Shown piece by piece: positions 1-11,547 of a stretch of DNA of 64,000 bases (position 1 is its first letter; the number at the start of each line of letters is the position of its first letter). The notes under the pieces are model-generated. The model saw nothing but the letters and a program-made list of their open reading frames with translations. It did not search any database and was not told the DNA's origin. Location: positions 26,122 to 90,121 of the forward strand of contig NXFV01002036.1 in the NCBI GenBank assembly GCA_002803225.1, given 5' to 3'. The translations under genes were made by a program, and so were the position numbers. This DNA is from Gamarada debralockiae. Its lineage: Eukaryota > Ascomycota > Leotiomycetes > Helotiales > Hyphodiscaceae.

Positions 1-1
1 T

Positions 2-1563
2 GTGGATGCCGACGATCCTCAAGCTCAGTATCTCATGCACTGCTGGGGACGAATGTGCCGAGTCTTGGGTGCCGATTTCTTACCGTTCTTGCCAAGTGTG
101 ATGCCTCCGTTGATGGAATTGGCTAGCGCAAAGGCTGATATCCAGCTCTTAGATGATGAGGAGCAGGTTGAGCAGGTGCAGCAGGAGGAAGGCTGGGAAC
201 TTGTTCCTCTCAAGGGCAAGGTCATTGGCATCAAGACCAGCACTCTCGACGATAAGCACATGGCTATAGAGCTCCTGGTTGTGTACGCACAAGTTCTCGA
301 AGGCGCCTTTTCACCTTATGTCGAAGAGGTCATGGGAAAGATCGCGTTGCCTGGTCTAGCCTTCTTCTTCCACGACCCTGTCCGCGTTGTTTCGGCCAAG
401 TGCGTTCCACAACTCCTCAACTCCTATAAGAAAGCATTTGGAGTCGGATCAGGACAACTGCAAAATCTCTGGAATGGAACGATCGAAAAGCTATTGGAAG
501 TCCTCAGCGCTGAGCCTGCAGTCGACACTCTTGCGGAAATGTACCAGTGCTTCTACGAATCAATCGAAGTCATGGGCAAGGACTGTCTTACTCAACAACA
601 CATGCAAACCTTTATGGACTCAGCAACCTCAGCCTTGGAAGACTACAAGGACCGTGTTGCTGCCAGAGCGGAAGAAAAAGCCGAAGGCAACCTGGAGGAG
701 GGTGAGGAGGAGACTGAAGATATGCTGTTCGCTATTGAGGACGACCAAACGCTTCTCTCAGACATGAACAAGGCCTTCCACTGCATTTTCAAGAACCACG
801 GTGTCGCTTTTCTTCCTGCGTGGGAACGCCTCCACGGTACATATGAAGCTTTCCTCAAGAGCCAAGATCCAACACAAAGACAATGGGGCCTCTGCATTAT
901 GGACGATGTACTTGAGTTCTGTGGTGAGCGAAGTTGGGCCTATAGCCCCCACATCATCGAACCTCTCATTGCTGGTTGCAGAGATCCAGCGCCCGCCAAT
1001 CGCCAGGCAGCTGCGTATGGTATTGGTGTCGCTGCGCATAAGGGTGGATCACAATGGTCGCAGTTCTTGGGAGCTGCAATTGAGGTTCTTTTCCAAGTCA
1101 CTCAATTTCCGAATGCTCGAGGAGATGACGATGTCTATGCAACAGAAAACGCTTGTGCAGCCATCGCCAAAGTCATGCATTACAATGCCTCGGCTGTTCA
1201 GAACCCGCAACAAGTCGTTACTCAATGGATCGATACTCTACCCGTTGTCAATGATGAGGAAGCTGCGCCGTATGCTTACGCCTACCTTTCTCAGCTTATC
1301 GACCAGTAAGTTTATACTCTCAATGACTGTATTTCGTGTATTAATTATTTTGTAGACAAAACCCTGCCGTGATCACACAAGCTGCTAAAGTGTTCGTCTT
1401 TATCGCCCAAGCTTTAGAAGCAGAGACGCTTCAAGGCCAAACAGCCACGCGAATTGTCACATCGGCGAAGCAGTTAATTGGGATAGCCGGCTTGGATGCA
1501 GCACAGCTCTTGCAACAGCTTTCGCCAGAAACTCAACAAACTGTCCGAGCTTATTTTGGTTGA
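2..1563 (+). CDS. PSE1: importin beta karyopherin (Pse1/Kap121/importin-5 type), 3' part
   Basis: C-terminal 503 or so residues of a nuclear import receptor made of HEAT repeats; the 5' end lies outside the window. Coding segments are 2-1305 and 1356-1563, joined across a 50-nt intron (GTAAGT...TTGTAG) that keeps the frame through SQLIDQQNPAVI. An acidic stretch (EEGEEETEDMLFAIEDD) sits between helical repeats, as in the Kap121/IPO5 subfamily, and the last helices end in VRAYFG. Karyopherins of this group bind Ran-GTP and carry ribosomal proteins and other cargo through the nuclear pore. The subfamily call rests on overall similarity recalled from Kap121 and could be another large importin, but the karyopherin fold itself is clear. 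Confidence 0.8.
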
Positions 1564-2678
1564 TTAATAATGGAAGCTGGGGCTTGGCTATTGGAGAGGG
1601 ATCTGGAGATACCTCCGGCGAGATTGACGATTAGAATGATACCACATGAGCACAGCTTCTTTTTCATTTGTCTTGGGAAGGGATGAAATGTCTGGGTTTG
1701 GCTTGGGTGGCCACATTTAGCATAGCGAGAGGCTTTGATGACTGGAGAGAAATGGAAAAAGACCTCGGGCACTATAGCGGCATTTGTAACCCCGATTTAC
1801 AACGTAATTCGGGTCTATTTCCTCGCACGGAGTCAATAATACAATTCGACTGTATAGAAATCCAACCAGCATTACTGTGATAGATGTTTTGTGCTTGATT
1901 GTATATAATTTCATCTCGTGGTCTCTCATGGCATTCTGAAAATCGATGTTGAAAATGCCCGGTTACGAAAAAGTGGGTCAATCAGCCACCCCCGGTTTGG
2001 CAACGATTCTCCATTGAACTACTGACTGGCAAACGAAGATCAACAAACCGTCCTCCAAGACTCCAACCTCCGCGCTGTTCTTGTTACCGTCGTACGATAC
2101 CACGAAAGTCTGCCATATCTTTGGGTACATGCGGTCATACCACGGAAGCGTATCACTCCACCCCCAGCGCCACGGCTTCTGCAGGGCGTCCACATTGTCC
2201 TATCAATGAGGAGAAAGCCTTCGACGACGCGGCCGCCTTCCTCTGGTTGTACGGAACCCCAAAACATAAATCCGACTACATCTCTTGTCGACATATCATA
2301 ATTCCATCCCCTGCCCATCGTGTTTGAGTCACAGACCGAGAATCAGCCCAGACTCGTGGCCTTCGATACAGACTGCTCGTCCATCCTTTTGACACACGGA
2401 AATTGGTGCGATAGTGGCGAGATTATATTGAAACGAATATTTCACGACACTAGCCTTGCAGGCTTTACTTGCGCGAGCGGACGCTACTCGAAGCCTGTAC
2501 TTCTGGGACAGACACAGCGGCTGTGTGCATGACCTAGAGGATCACGATTTCGACCTACACTTGGGTTCACGAATAGATACCACAACGATCTTGAGACTGA
2601 GTTTGAGACTCATGAATTTGCCAGAAGCCTCCTATATACCCGCGACCGAGGAAGAGCCCCAGGGCAGATGTTGGGACC
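1564..2678. other. intergenic region and probable long wc-1 leader
   Basis: About 1.1 kb without a convincing gene. The left part should hold the importin 3' UTR. The right part leads into wc-1 and contains several short out-of-frame ATGs, which would act as upstream ORFs if transcribed. Small open frames here have no recognisable domain and no fungal start context. Confidence 0.5.
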
Positions 2679-5630
2679 ATGAATCAGTTCTTTGGCACGC
2701 AATTCTCCCAACAGGATTTACAGGCGCGGCTGCAACAGAGGAGACGCAATGGATCTCTACAGACCATGTCGCTGGGACTACCAGTGCCGCAAGATAATGC
2801 CAACACGATGGATATGAGCGATATGGGTGGTGGCGATTCGCTGGACGATATTATCATGCAGAACAATAAGGAGTTACAACGGCGGCAGAGTCAACCGAGG
2901 CCATACCCGGGGCAGGAGATTGACCGCCGGTCGTCGATGATGGAGTTTGGTAACAGCAGTAGTAATCTTAATGGGTTTCAGTTCGGGCAACCAACTTCGA
3001 CAGTGGGGGATCCGGTTTTGAGGCGCCAATCGACAGGCGAATTGGATATGGTGACTGGATATGCGGATATGTCATTGGGGATGAATATACAAGGACCGCA
3101 GATGGGATTCTCTTCTGCAATGCAAACCTCCGAGCCGCTGACGATCGATACGAGTGCTTTTCCAGGGATGTCTGCAGATATGGTACAGGGAATGATGGGA
3201 TATGCATCCATGGGGATGGAAAGCATGTCTGAGGACGAGGTAAACATGAACATGTTCTCGCCGACCCATTTCTCGCAGGGCTTTGTAAATTCAATGGAGC
3301 CGATTCCAGACTTCATGATGCCGGGCAACCAACAAGATCCAATGCCCTCACATCGTGGGAGCATACATGAAGAGCCGGAAGAAATGATGCCTCCTATGTC
3401 TGGCATTGCAGCTTCTGGCATTGCAGCTTCTGGCATTGCAGCTTCTGGCATTGCAGCTTCTGGCATTGCAGCTTCCGGCAACAGCATCGTCAGTTCACCT
3501 GCAAACATGAAGCTGGCTCAGAGTATGGTGGACTACAGCTCTCCAGTAACGGCCAATATGCCACCGCCTCTTCCAAGTCAAGAGCCATCATACAGCATAC
3601 CAGCAGTTACCCTCGCAGCATCAGCACCAGAGATAGAAGTCACAACTAAGCCGGAGCCGAAGTCACCTGTTTACAAAAACATCTACTCGTCCAGTGGTTT
3701 CGACATGTTGGGAGCTTTGATGAAAGTTGCGACGAGGAAGAATCCCGAGATCAACATCGGAAAGGTCGACATGTCTTGCGCCTTCGTCGTTTGTGACATA
3801 ACCCAAGCCGACGTGCCTATTATCTACGTATCCGACATCTTCGAGCGACTTACAGGCTATACCAAGCATGAGGTGCTGGGTCGAAATTGTCGATTTCTGC
3901 AATCACCGGAAGGGAAGGTTCAAGCTGGTATACGAAGAGAATTTGTTGACAACGACTCGGTGTGGTATCTGAAGCAGAGGTTAAATCAAAAGAGAGAAGC
4001 TCAACGAAGTTTGATCAATTACCGCAAAGGGGGACAACCTTTCATGAATCTTTTGACTATGATACCCATCACCGGAGAGGATGGCGACGAGATCAAGTAT
4101 TATGTTGGATTCCAGGTCGATTTGGTAGAGAAGCCAACTTCCGTTGAGGGCAAGAACGCGAGTGGTTTGTATACCGTCGATTATTCACAAGGCATGTTAC
4201 CGCAATATGTTTGGCAACCACCAGACGGAACACGGCGTGCGGATAATGGGCAGACGATAAGCCGAGATGATGTTTCAACCGTGTTGAGTTCCATCAATAG
4301 CAGTACCGAGTCAGAGCTGATGAAGCGGATGTGGGATAAGGTACTTTTGGAGAACACGGATGATGTCGTTCATGTCCTTTCTCTCAAAGGCCTCTTTCTC
4401 TACCTATCACCATCTGCTCGGAAAGTCCTGGAATACGATGCTTCAGAGCTCGTCGGTACAGCACTATCCTCTGTTTGCCACCCCAGTGATATTGTCCCGG
4501 TCACTCGAGAGTTGAAGGACACTTCGACTGGAGCTCCAGTGAATGTGGTTTTCCGAATACGAAGGAAGAAGAGCGGATACACTTGGTTTGAAAGTCATGG
4601 CTCATTATGCGTCGAACAAGGCAAGGGCCGAAAATGCATCATTCTTGTCGGAAGAGAAAGACCTGTCTATGCCCTCGCTCGACACGACATTGATGCGGCT
4701 GGAGGAATTGGTGAGAATGAAATGTGGACTAAACTGTCAACTTCTGGGATGTTCCTGTTCGTCTCATCAAACGTACGGACGCTCCTTGATCGGTCGCCTG
4801 AAGACTTGGTTGGTACCAGTATTCAAGCCCTCATGCGATCGGAGTCGAGAGTTGAGTTCGGTCGCTCCCTTGAGAAGGCAAGAACTGGGAAGCGAGTAAC
4901 ATACAAGCACGAAGTCCTGAACAAGAGGGGCCTTGTACTTCAAGCGCAAACGACGTTGTACCCGGGTGACGCCACAGAAGGCCAAAAGCCGACCTTCTTG
5001 GTAGCCCAAACACGACTACTCAAGGCTTCGTCTCGATCCGTTCCTACTGGTCTAGGCTCTCACGGAAACAGCTCCAGACCCATCACCTCAATAGGAAACG
5101 TGGATCATCACTCAGAAGACTCAACATCTAGATGCCACCCCTCCGCATTGGCCTCAGTCAAGCAGGAAGAGGAAATGACTCCAAGATCCAGTACTTCACT
5201 ACCAGGTCCAATTACTCAAGCAGGTGGCGGTGGCCTCCAAATTGGAACACAAGATATGGCCCTCGCATCCGAAGACAACATCTTCGACGAACTGAAAACA
5301 ACACGCTGCACGAGTTGGCAATTTGAGCTGCGACAAATGGAGAAGTCGAATCGACTGCTAGCGGAAGAACTAGCATCTCTCTTATCCAACAAGAAGAAGC
5401 GGAAGCGAAGGAAAGGAGCCGGTCATCTGCAGCGCGATTGTGCGAATTGCCATACTCGCGTCACGCCAGAATGGAGAAGAGGCCCGTCCGGACAGAGAGA
5501 TTTGTGCAATAGTTGTGGACTACGATGGGCGAAGCAGGTGAGTAAAAGCAGTCCCGATAATAGCGGGACCATCCGGTATACGCGGGGCTGGTCATCCCAA
5601 CCATCAGATTCAGAGACTAGTCGAAGTTGA
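2679..5630 (+). CDS. wc-1: white collar 1: blue-light receptor and GATA transcription factor
   Basis: 983 aa, apparently intronless. WC-1 binds FAD, forms the white collar complex with WC-2 and drives light-induced and clock-controlled transcription in the nucleus. Order of parts: a Met/Gln/Ser-rich N-terminus with a GIAAS repeat (about 241-265), a LOV domain (about 341-485) with the flavin motif GRNCRFLQ at 401-408, in which Cys404 is the expected photo-adduct residue, a second PAS domain (about 557-660), a third PAS (about 681-790), a basic NLS (KKKRKRRK, 905-912) and one GATA zinc finger with Cys921, Cys924, Cys943 and Cys946 (C-x2-C-x18-C-x2-C). N. crassa WC-1 is longer because of its poly-Gln tracts. 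The start at 2679 is the first ATG of the open frame; an upstream exon cannot be excluded. All key residues are present, so a functional photoreceptor is expected. Confidence 0.96.
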   Translation: MNQFFGTQFSQQDLQARLQQRRRNGSLQTMSLGLPVPQDNANTMDMSDMGGGDSLDDIIMQNNKELQRRQSQPRPYPGQEIDRRSSMMEFGNSSSNLNGFQFGQPTSTVGDPVLRRQSTGELDMVTGYADMSLGMNIQGPQMGFSSAMQTSEPLTIDTSAFPGMSADMVQGMMGYASMGMESMSEDEVNMNMFSPTHFSQGFVNSMEPIPDFMMPGNQQDPMPSHRGSIHEEPEEMMPPMSGIAASGIAASGIAASGIAASGIAASGNSIVSSPANMKLAQSMVDYSSPVTANMPPPLPSQEPSYSIPAVTLAASAPEIEVTTKPEPKSPVYKNIYSSSGFDMLGALMKVATRKNPEINIGKVDMSCAFVVCDITQADVPIIYVSDIFERLTGYTKHEVLGRNCRFLQSPEGKVQAGIRREFVDNDSVWYLKQRLNQKREAQRSLINYRKGGQPFMNLLTMIPITGEDGDEIKYYVGFQVDLVEKPTSVEGKNASGLYTVDYSQGMLPQYVWQPPDGTRRADNGQTISRDDVSTVLSSINSSTESELMKRMWDKVLLENTDDVVHVLSLKGLFLYLSPSARKVLEYDASELVGTALSSVCHPSDIVPVTRELKDTSTGAPVNVVFRIRRKKSGYTWFESHGSLCVEQGKGRKCIILVGRERPVYALARHDIDAAGGIGENEMWTKLSTSGMFLFVSSNVRTLLDRSPEDLVGTSIQALMRSESRVEFGRSLEKARTGKRVTYKHEVLNKRGLVLQAQTTLYPGDATEGQKPTFLVAQTRLLKASSRSVPTGLGSHGNSSRPITSIGNVDHHSEDSTSRCHPSALASVKQEEEMTPRSSTSLPGPITQAGGGGLQIGTQDMALASEDNIFDELKTTRCTSWQFELRQMEKSNRLLAEELASLLSNKKKRKRRKGAGHLQRDCANCHTRVTPEWRRGPSGQRDLCNSCGLRWAKQVSKSSPDNSGTIRYTRGWSSQPSDSETSRS
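3399..3473 (+). repeat. 15-bp coding minisatellite in wc-1, 5 copies
   Basis: Five identical tandem 15-bp units (TCTGGCATTGCAGCT) encode repeated Gly-Ile-Ala-Ala-Ser just upstream of the LOV domain. The identity of the copies points to recent slippage, and copy number is likely to vary between strains. Confidence 0.97.
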
Positions 5631-5836
5631 GACTTTCGTCTCGACCACGCCATCGCGGTTGCTCGTTGTGCTTTCTACTATCGAAGTCCGTTTGAGATGA
5701 TACGATGCGAGATGCCGTACTCCAAGTTCTGCACGACTGCCAGATATCTTTGTTTATATGCGCCCTCAACTTACCATCTACACCACAACCTTTTTTTGAT
5801 TTATTCTATTCTTCGATTTACCTTTTGCGACTATAA

Positions 5837-6277
5837 ATGTCAGCATACCAACACGCACTCAATCGCACCGTCCTCGCTTTCCCAACGCCTCACTAACACC
5901 TCCTCCAGACCGGTCGCGTATCACCCCGCACCTCCACGCGCGGCGGTGACGCCAGCTCCAAAACCAGCCAGCGCTCCACCTCACCCGTGCATTCACTACA
6001 GCTAGCGAACGAAGTCCAGCAAAAACAAAGTTTAACCAATACGCCTAATTTGAATCCAGCCCCGAAGGCTGTGGGTGGGAAGGCAAAGGGGAAAAATGTT
6101 GATGGCATGACGGGAGTGATCGGGACGGGAACAGCGGTGCCGGGGAGTTTGGGGGGGAGGAGTACGGTTGAGAGTATGCCGGTTCATATGCCAAGTCGGG
6201 GATTTAGGGAGGGTGGTGAGAGGGGTATTACAAAGATTGATGAGGAGGTTGGGAGTGGGGGTGGTGATGCGAGCTGA
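5837..6277 (+). CDS. small Gly/Ser-rich protein of unknown function (model with a 39-nt intron)
   Basis: An ATG at 5837 opens MSAYQHALNRT. The same frame meets TAA at 5894, but removing 5870-5908 (GTCCTC...CACTAACACCTCCTCCAG, 39 nt, with an ideal CTAAC branch site) rejoins the frame and gives a 133-aa protein ending at 6277. The product is rich in Ser, Thr and Gly, carries TPNLNPAPK and VIGTGTAVPG segments and has no membrane helix. The open frame after 5909 is long and has coding-like composition, which supports a real gene. The intron is shorter than others in this window, so the alternatives are a nonsense mutation or a start at the GTG region near 5987. No family was recognised. Confidence 0.45.
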
Positions 6278-6644
6278 AGCGGTATCTGCGGAGATATTGT
6301 TATGATTCGATGACGGACAGGATTGAGCACGTCTGAACAGGGTGGGATGGTAAGGAGTACGAGGATAGGTCGTAAGGAGGGGACTTGAGTTGGGAAGGTG
6401 ACGTGACTGGCTGGATAGTTGGACGACGAATTTGCTACAACAAAAAGGAAACAGGCAATAAGGGAAGGGTTCATTTCCAAGCGAAGGCGCTAATGGGGCA
6501 GACATCTTTGGGGTCAGGGGTTCCGGTGGCTTGATTTTGGAGGATTAGCCTTCTTGAGTTCGCGACTTTGCTTCTAGAAATGAGATGAGATGTTTGTGCT
6601 CTGAATTTGTTAATCCTGTGTATCTCAACATTCTGCCGTCGTTT
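6278..6644. other. convergent 3' region
   Basis: G-rich stretch between the small gene ending at 6277 and the convergent HNH gene; it should hold both 3' UTRs. No other feature seen. Confidence 0.5.
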
Positions 6645-7952
6645 TCAGTCTTCAAGCCTCCAAATGTCGTCGTCATCTGAGAAATCCTTCTTCATCAGCT
6701 CTAGAGAGACCTCAGTGGCGACCAATTTTGCATCGTCTTCAAGAGACATTCCACCCAGCATTTCCGTCAAATCCTCGACTTCAACCCCCAAAATCTTCGC
6801 GCTGTCCGCCCCCCAATGCTCCGCCAAGTACTTCAAAGTACTTTTGTTGTACCATGATCCCGTATTTCCCCAGGTTCTACCATCAATGAGTTTCAGAATC
6901 TTCTGCTCAAAACCCTTTCTTTGCAGCTTGTGATTTCGCATCAATGAGGTAATAAAGTGCCAATACACGTTCTTGAGGCCCGGTCGCTCATTGTTTCTGA
7001 ATTGCAAGGTGGTGTTGTTTAATTCGGATAATTTGATACCGTTGGGTTTCTCTCCGAGGACTGAGTCGTCAAGGACGATGAATGTAAACTCAGCTGGCTT
7101 TCCGTCTGGCTTCTCGTGGCCAATCAATGTGACTTGGGCTCTGTCGAACATTCTTTCGAGGGCACGGTGGATGACGAGGCCGTTGTCCAACGACCACATT
7201 AACTCAAATCCTCTGCTAGGCTGCCCGAACATGAACCCCATATTTTTGAAGCCGATTTGGTGCGGGACAATGTGTGCTGCTGTGATGCAACCCGCTGCAC
7301 ACCATTCCTTCGTGATTGGACACCATGACTTATTTTTGTCTGCGGGATCGTAGGTTCCATAGTATGCTTTCAAAGCATTCTTCCATTCGTTGTGGGGGCC
7401 GTCTCGTTTGTCTTCAGGGTGAGATAGGTCGCGGTCTTCCATGAACATTTTGGCGACAGCTTCCGAGTAAGCCGAAGGCCAGTCGATTTCCTTTGTAGCG
7501 TCCAACTTGTGTTGAAGTTTCTTGATGTTGCGGGCCACGAGAATTTGAGTTTGAGCAATTCTGTAGCGGTGCTTCTGCGCAAGATCTTTCTGGTCCTTGA
7601 AATCATCGTCGCTGATCTCGTATTTCTTCTTCAGTTCGATCAGGCCTTCTTCGACATTTCTCCAGGCTTTCTCATCTACGAGTAGGAGCTCGTGCTGGTC
7701 ATTCAAAAAGTCCAGGGACTTTGAAGATGAATTTGAAGAGGTGGTAGATCTGATAGTGTAGCTGGAGACCTTTTCTCTAAGGGACTGGGACTGTACGGAG
7801 AGTGTGTTGGAGACTTGGCGGTTTCGCTGCGGGAGCAAAGATGAAGTTCTCGTAGGCACAACGTGGATTTCATGTTCGAACCGTTTCTCTCGATCACGGA
7901 TGATGCCTTTGTCGAGGTTGCCCATGGCGAAATTGAAGTCTCTCGGAGGCAT
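6645..7952 (-). CDS. HNH_2-type endonuclease-like protein
   Basis: 435 aa, single exon. A Ser-rich N-terminal region (about 35-85) and a helical part (90-200) precede an HNH core: Cys211 and Cys218, then AAHIVPHQIG with His227 and His231, and about 25 residues on the helix LDNGLVIHRALERMFD with Asn257 and His262. This arrangement matches the fungal HNH_2 (HNH endonuclease, PF13391-like) proteins, a large lineage-expanded group in Pezizomycotina with unknown substrate. The C-terminus is acidic (MKKDFSDDDDIW). The ATG at 7952 gives a complete N-terminus; an in-frame MPPRDFNFAM start fits. Nuclease activity is inferred from the residues only. Confidence 0.8.
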   Translation of the reverse strand: MPPRDFNFAMGNLDKGIIRDREKRFEHEIHVVPTRTSSLLPQRNRQVSNTLSVQSQSLREKVSSYTIRSTTSSNSSSKSLDFLNDQHELLLVDEKAWRNVEEGLIELKKKYEISDDDFKDQKDLAQKHRYRIAQTQILVARNIKKLQHKLDATKEIDWPSAYSEAVAKMFMEDRDLSHPEDKRDGPHNEWKNALKAYYGTYDPADKNKSWCPITKEWCAAGCITAAHIVPHQIGFKNMGFMFGQPSRGFELMWSLDNGLVIHRALERMFDRAQVTLIGHEKPDGKPAEFTFIVLDDSVLGEKPNGIKLSELNNTTLQFRNNERPGLKNVYWHFITSLMRNHKLQRKGFEQKILKLIDGRTWGNTGSWYNKSTLKYLAEHWGADSAKILGVEVEDLTEMLGGMSLEDDAKLVATEVSLELMKKDFSDDDDIWRLED

Positions 7953-8435
7953 GATGTTGGTAGAACTTTGATGTTGTTGGTGTTGAAATCAAAATTGAAC
8001 TGATTTGAAGTTGGTTGAATGTTGACAAATATTCAGAAGGTTGTGCGATTTTTATCTCTCCAAGGTGACTCAGTCCAAATAGCAATCGCATAGTTATTTG
8101 GTTGCGACCAGCTCAAATAGGAGGAGCTAGATTAAGCGAAAAACCAAGTTCACGATTCGAGGCTCCGACTCAGAATTACGAGATTACGAAAGGACTTCTG
8201 GCCAGGTCTACCAATCCAGCATGCAGCTGTGCAAATTAAATTGGAGACAGCCATGAGAAGAAACAGACTGCATTTATTCTACACAATGCTGGGTATTCTT
8301 CTAGGTGAAAAACAGGATTGAAATTTATGCCCGTCATCATGAACTGCTTATGCCAATAATGCCACCTCAAATGAGGCCACAGCCAAGTCGTGAAATCACC
8401 TCAAGAAACGCATGAACATACTGACAACACTGAAT
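7953..8435. other. intergenic region
   Basis: Promoter side of the HNH gene and 3' side of the PP28 gene. AT-rich; no gene or RNA feature seen. Confidence 0.5.
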
Positions 8436-9304
8436 TCACTTCTTCGCCTTGCCTTTGCCCTTCGCTGCGCCGCCCAAAGCGGCCTCTCTTCTCCTCGCCT
8501 CACGAGCATCAATCTCTGCCCTCTTGCTCTTCTCAGCCTCCTCGCGTTCTTCTTTCTCGGCCTTATATACTAGTTAGCATCGCCCACGAATACTTGGCAC
8601 AAACACTAACCTGCTTCCTAGCAGCCTCCGCCTCTCTCTTCTCCCGAATCAGCTTCAATCTAGCCAAATCCGCCTTCGCCTCATCCGTCTTTCCAGCCTC
8701 GTGCAACTTCTGATATCTCTCCTTAGCCTGCTGAGCAGCGATCGCCTCCTTCTCTCTACGACTCAACTCCGCAGGTGGCTTTCCCTTGCCCTTGCCCGCA
8801 ACACTCAAATCCTTGACTCCCTCAGCAGCCTCGTCAACACTGACCGGTGCAGCCTTAGCCTGATTTCTCGCAGCCTTGGAATGGTTTGGGTTGGCAGGCA
8901 TGTCCTCATCCTCACTCTCTTCCTCAGAGCTTGATGGCAGATCACCCGGTTGCGCGACGGTATTCTTCTTGCGGGCGATGGCAGCTTCCTTTTTGGCTTT
9001 TGCGGCAGCGCGACGCTGCTCACGGGTCATGGCTGGCTTGTTGGACTCTTCTTCCTCTGATGAACTCTCCTCCTCGGAGTCTTCCTCTTCTTCTGATGTG
9101 CTGGCATTCGGATCTTTCTCGGAGATTTCGTTTCCATCGGCATCGAGAGGTCGGAGGTTGCGTGAGAAGTGCTTGCCACCTAGAGATGTGTTAGAGGATG
9201 TATACGGTGATGTAATATGGTATGGACTACTTACCACCTCGTGTGAACTTCTTGAACTTGCCGCCACGGCCTCGTGCTCCACCCGGTGGTCCTCCTGGCG
9301 CCAT
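8436..9304 (-). CDS. PP28/PDAP1-type casein kinase substrate phosphoprotein
   Basis: Three exons, 9304-9235, 9179-8611 and 8561-8436, give 254 aa with consistent phases. Introns are GTAAGT...CTAG and GTTAGT...CTAAC...AAG (49 nt). The protein starts MAPGGPPGG, continues with a basic Gly-rich [17 protein letters not shown] segment, acidic Ser/Glu tracts ([17 protein letters not shown] and [11 protein letters not shown]) that are classic casein kinase 2 sites, and ends in a highly charged helix ([19 protein letters not shown], then [18 protein letters not shown]) that is the signature of the PP28 domain (heat- and acid-stable 28-kDa phosphoprotein). The C-terminus ends in a Lys/Gly tail (GKGKAKK). 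Its cellular role in fungi is not established. Confidence 0.88.
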
Positions 9305-10140
9305 GATTGCAAGACTTTGTGCGACTAGAGGTTGTACGCAAGACGACGGTATCCTGTATCGAAAGGTATGCGGATTTGTGCGAGACCTTGTTGAAGGTGG
9401 GTACCTATGAATACACGTCCAGTAAGAGGGATTGTACTTGTTCGATCAAATGGAGGGGTCAAATTCAAGACCCCACTGAGTCAACATCTTCGAAGACGCC
9501 AGTCTCCTTTCGCCCAAGCGCGTCGCTTAAGGTTTTACCACGTGACAAATCTAAAATTTCTATTTCAAAATCGCGAAGCTCATCCTCTTCTTCTCTCTTT
9601 ACATAAAACTACAATCCTTCATATTCACTCTGGCTTACGCCTCTTTCAATGGCAGGTCTTGGAGGGGAAAGTGGAGGAGAGAGGAGAATTATAATCGTTG
9701 ACACTTACCCTTCGGCCTGTGGCATGAGAATGCGTTGGGTACGAAGAAATATTAAACAGCGGGACATCTCACTACCACGAAAGAGGCTACTGTGCGGCTT
9801 GCTGGAATATGGGTTCTGAAGACAATGGAAGCGGCACCTACGGTTTGGGCTCTTCGCGCCCCAATTCCACGTCGGGCGGACAAAGGAGAAGTCTTCAACA
9901 AAGAACGCTCCGGAAGGGCCGCGAAGATGGCTTTAGTTTCGCCTGAGATCAATTGTTGTCCCTTGTAACTTTTTGTTTATCTGCTGTGTATTTTAGCAAA
10001 TAGTATTGAATCTTGCCTATGAATCAGCCGATTGTTCATGTTTGCTTCTCTTTGTGAATAATCAATCATGCTTCCAAATAAGAATTTCCTCCACCCTCCT
10101 CTCCAGCATATCCCAAGAACCACCACTACATACAACGAAA
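9305..10140. other. intergenic / divergent promoter region
   Basis: Separates the minus-strand PP28 gene from the plus-strand zinc-ribbon gene. Short frames on both strands lack domains and good start sites. The last 60 bases are CT- and CA-rich, as expected for a fungal 5' leader. Confidence 0.5.
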
Positions 10141-10548
10141 ATGTCAACTTGCCCAAGCTGCGAGCGACCTCTCACCCTCCCACCATCAGTGGCCTACCTC
10201 CTGCAAACCTACCCTAACACCGTGACGCCACGGTATGGCCTCAATCGCCGCATACCACGATGTAAGCACTGCGATCTCGTGGTAGCCAACAAGAGCGCCA
10301 TGGATGCCGAACTCCCACCTCCGGATTATAAGAACCCTGTTATGCAGATCGAGAAACATATGGAGGAGGCGAGGCGGTTCATTGCGCAGGGTGTTAGGAA
10401 GGAGGAGATGGAAGAGGCATTAGTGAGGATGGAGGAGAGGAGGAGACAGGTGATTGTGAAGAGGGATAGGGATATTAGGAAGGCTTGGGAGGAATATTGG
10501 GGGGTTTGGGGCCCGGAGGACAGTGGTATTGGTTCGTTGTATAAATAG
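10141..10548 (+). CDS. small zinc-ribbon-like protein, unknown function
   Basis: 135 aa. Start chosen at 10141 because of the context CGAAAATGTC and because the first residues already carry the conserved element: CPSCERPL near the N-terminus and CKHCD about 40 residues later form a two-CxxC zinc ribbon. The second half is a charged alpha-helix (EKHMEEARRFIAQGVRKEEM and on to RRQVIVKRDRDIRKAWEEYW). The frame is open further upstream to 10006, but those codons look like leader sequence. No named family was recognised. Confidence 0.65.
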   Translation: MSTCPSCERPLTLPPSVAYLLQTYPNTVTPRYGLNRRIPRCKHCDLVVANKSAMDAELPPPDYKNPVMQIEKHMEEARRFIAQGVRKEEMEEALVRMEERRRQVIVKRDRDIRKAWEEYWGVWGPEDSGIGSLYK

Positions 10549-10779
10549 ATCAAGGGAAGGCGGTGGTCTTTGGGTGGAGTTTAGGAAGGTAGCTCTGGGA
10601 TTAGATATCTTGCTGGTCAGGAAAACTCAAATCTTTGAATATATTGTAAATGCACCTGCCTAATCTTCCTATACAATCTGCCAACATGTGTACCTTCAAC
10701 TTCCTCCGATTAAGCTATGTTTAACTTATTCCAAAGTCTATGTTAGACCTCTCTTTGTGAATAACATTGCCATACAAAG
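10549..10779. other. convergent 3' region
   Basis: 3' flanks of the zinc-ribbon gene and of the first Tse2-like gene; nothing else seen. Confidence 0.4.
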
Positions 10780-11547
10780 CTATTTAGCCATCCACTCCAC
10801 CATTGCGTCGTGTGCAACAGCAGATGAAAAGTCGTTTTCCTCCAGCCACTGTTCAGCAGTCTTCATTTCCGCATGTTTCAAATAGAATTCATCTAGGAGG
10901 TTGTTCAAGTCTGCATATGAAATCGTCAGCAGACATTATCAGTCGAAGAGGAGACGCATACCGCTTATCGGCAAAGGCCGTGAAGGCTGGAGAGAAAATC
11001 GGGACATGTGCTCGTGTAGAAGAATAAGGTCTCTGGGTATGGGTGTTCCTGACAACCTTCAGTATAATATTGCAATGAGATCCGACAACCTCAAACCTTT
11101 TGGGATGCGGTAAACAGATGGACTTTCAACGCATTTGCCATCCTCCACGTCGTCTACATACTGATCGAAGAACGTCCGAATAATTTCTTGCATCATGAAG
11201 GTATTGGGCATGAGCGTGGCGCCGTTAGAAACTGTTTATAAATTGTTAACAAACTGTTCCTGGAGTTGTAGCGTATACAGACATGGCATATTCTTTGACA
11301 CAGTCGGGTAAACTAGGCCATCTGACGAAACCTCCACGCCATCATCTGCTGGATCATCGTTTCCCTGTTTCTTGTGATCGAAAAGGTTCGATCTCTGCCG
11401 GGAATTGTAGCGTAGTAAAGAGGCTGGGAACGAAGAATGGATTGAGATCACTGAAAATTGCCGTTGTTCCCTGTTCGTACGGCCAAGATTGCTGCTTGGG
11501 GGGACGAAGCGCCTGACGATAACAAATTGGCAAGTACGACGGAGCAT
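10780..11547 (-). CDS. Tse2-like ADP-ribosyltransferase toxin-domain protein A
   Basis: Four exons (11547-11283, 11231-11097, 11048-10962, 10910-10780) give 205 aa with all three introns in phase 1. Domain landmarks in order: FPASLLRYN, SNGATLMPN, VYRIPKG, PRDLILLHEH...FSLQP and a C-terminal AEQWLEEN helix. This is the layout of fungal proteins assigned to the Tse2 ADP-ribosyltransferase toxin family (PF18648), named after the Pseudomonas type VI effector; the fungal members have unknown targets. The N-terminal 45 residues differ from the neighbour and are Arg/Ser-rich. No signal peptide. The first donor (GTCTGT) is weak, so the join at 11283/11231 is the least certain. Shared intron phases with gene B show common origin by tandem duplication. 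Activity has not been shown and is only inferred from the family. Confidence 0.7.

Noticed and set aside
9650..9823. Short plus-strand frame from ATG 9650 (MAGLGGESGGERR)
   Set aside because: 57 codons, no splice partner found and no conserved feature; likely chance.
9752..9952. 66-codon minus-strand frame with Arg/Ala-rich, presequence-like composition
   Set aside because: It begins at TTG, not ATG, has no recognisable domain and lies in a promoter region.
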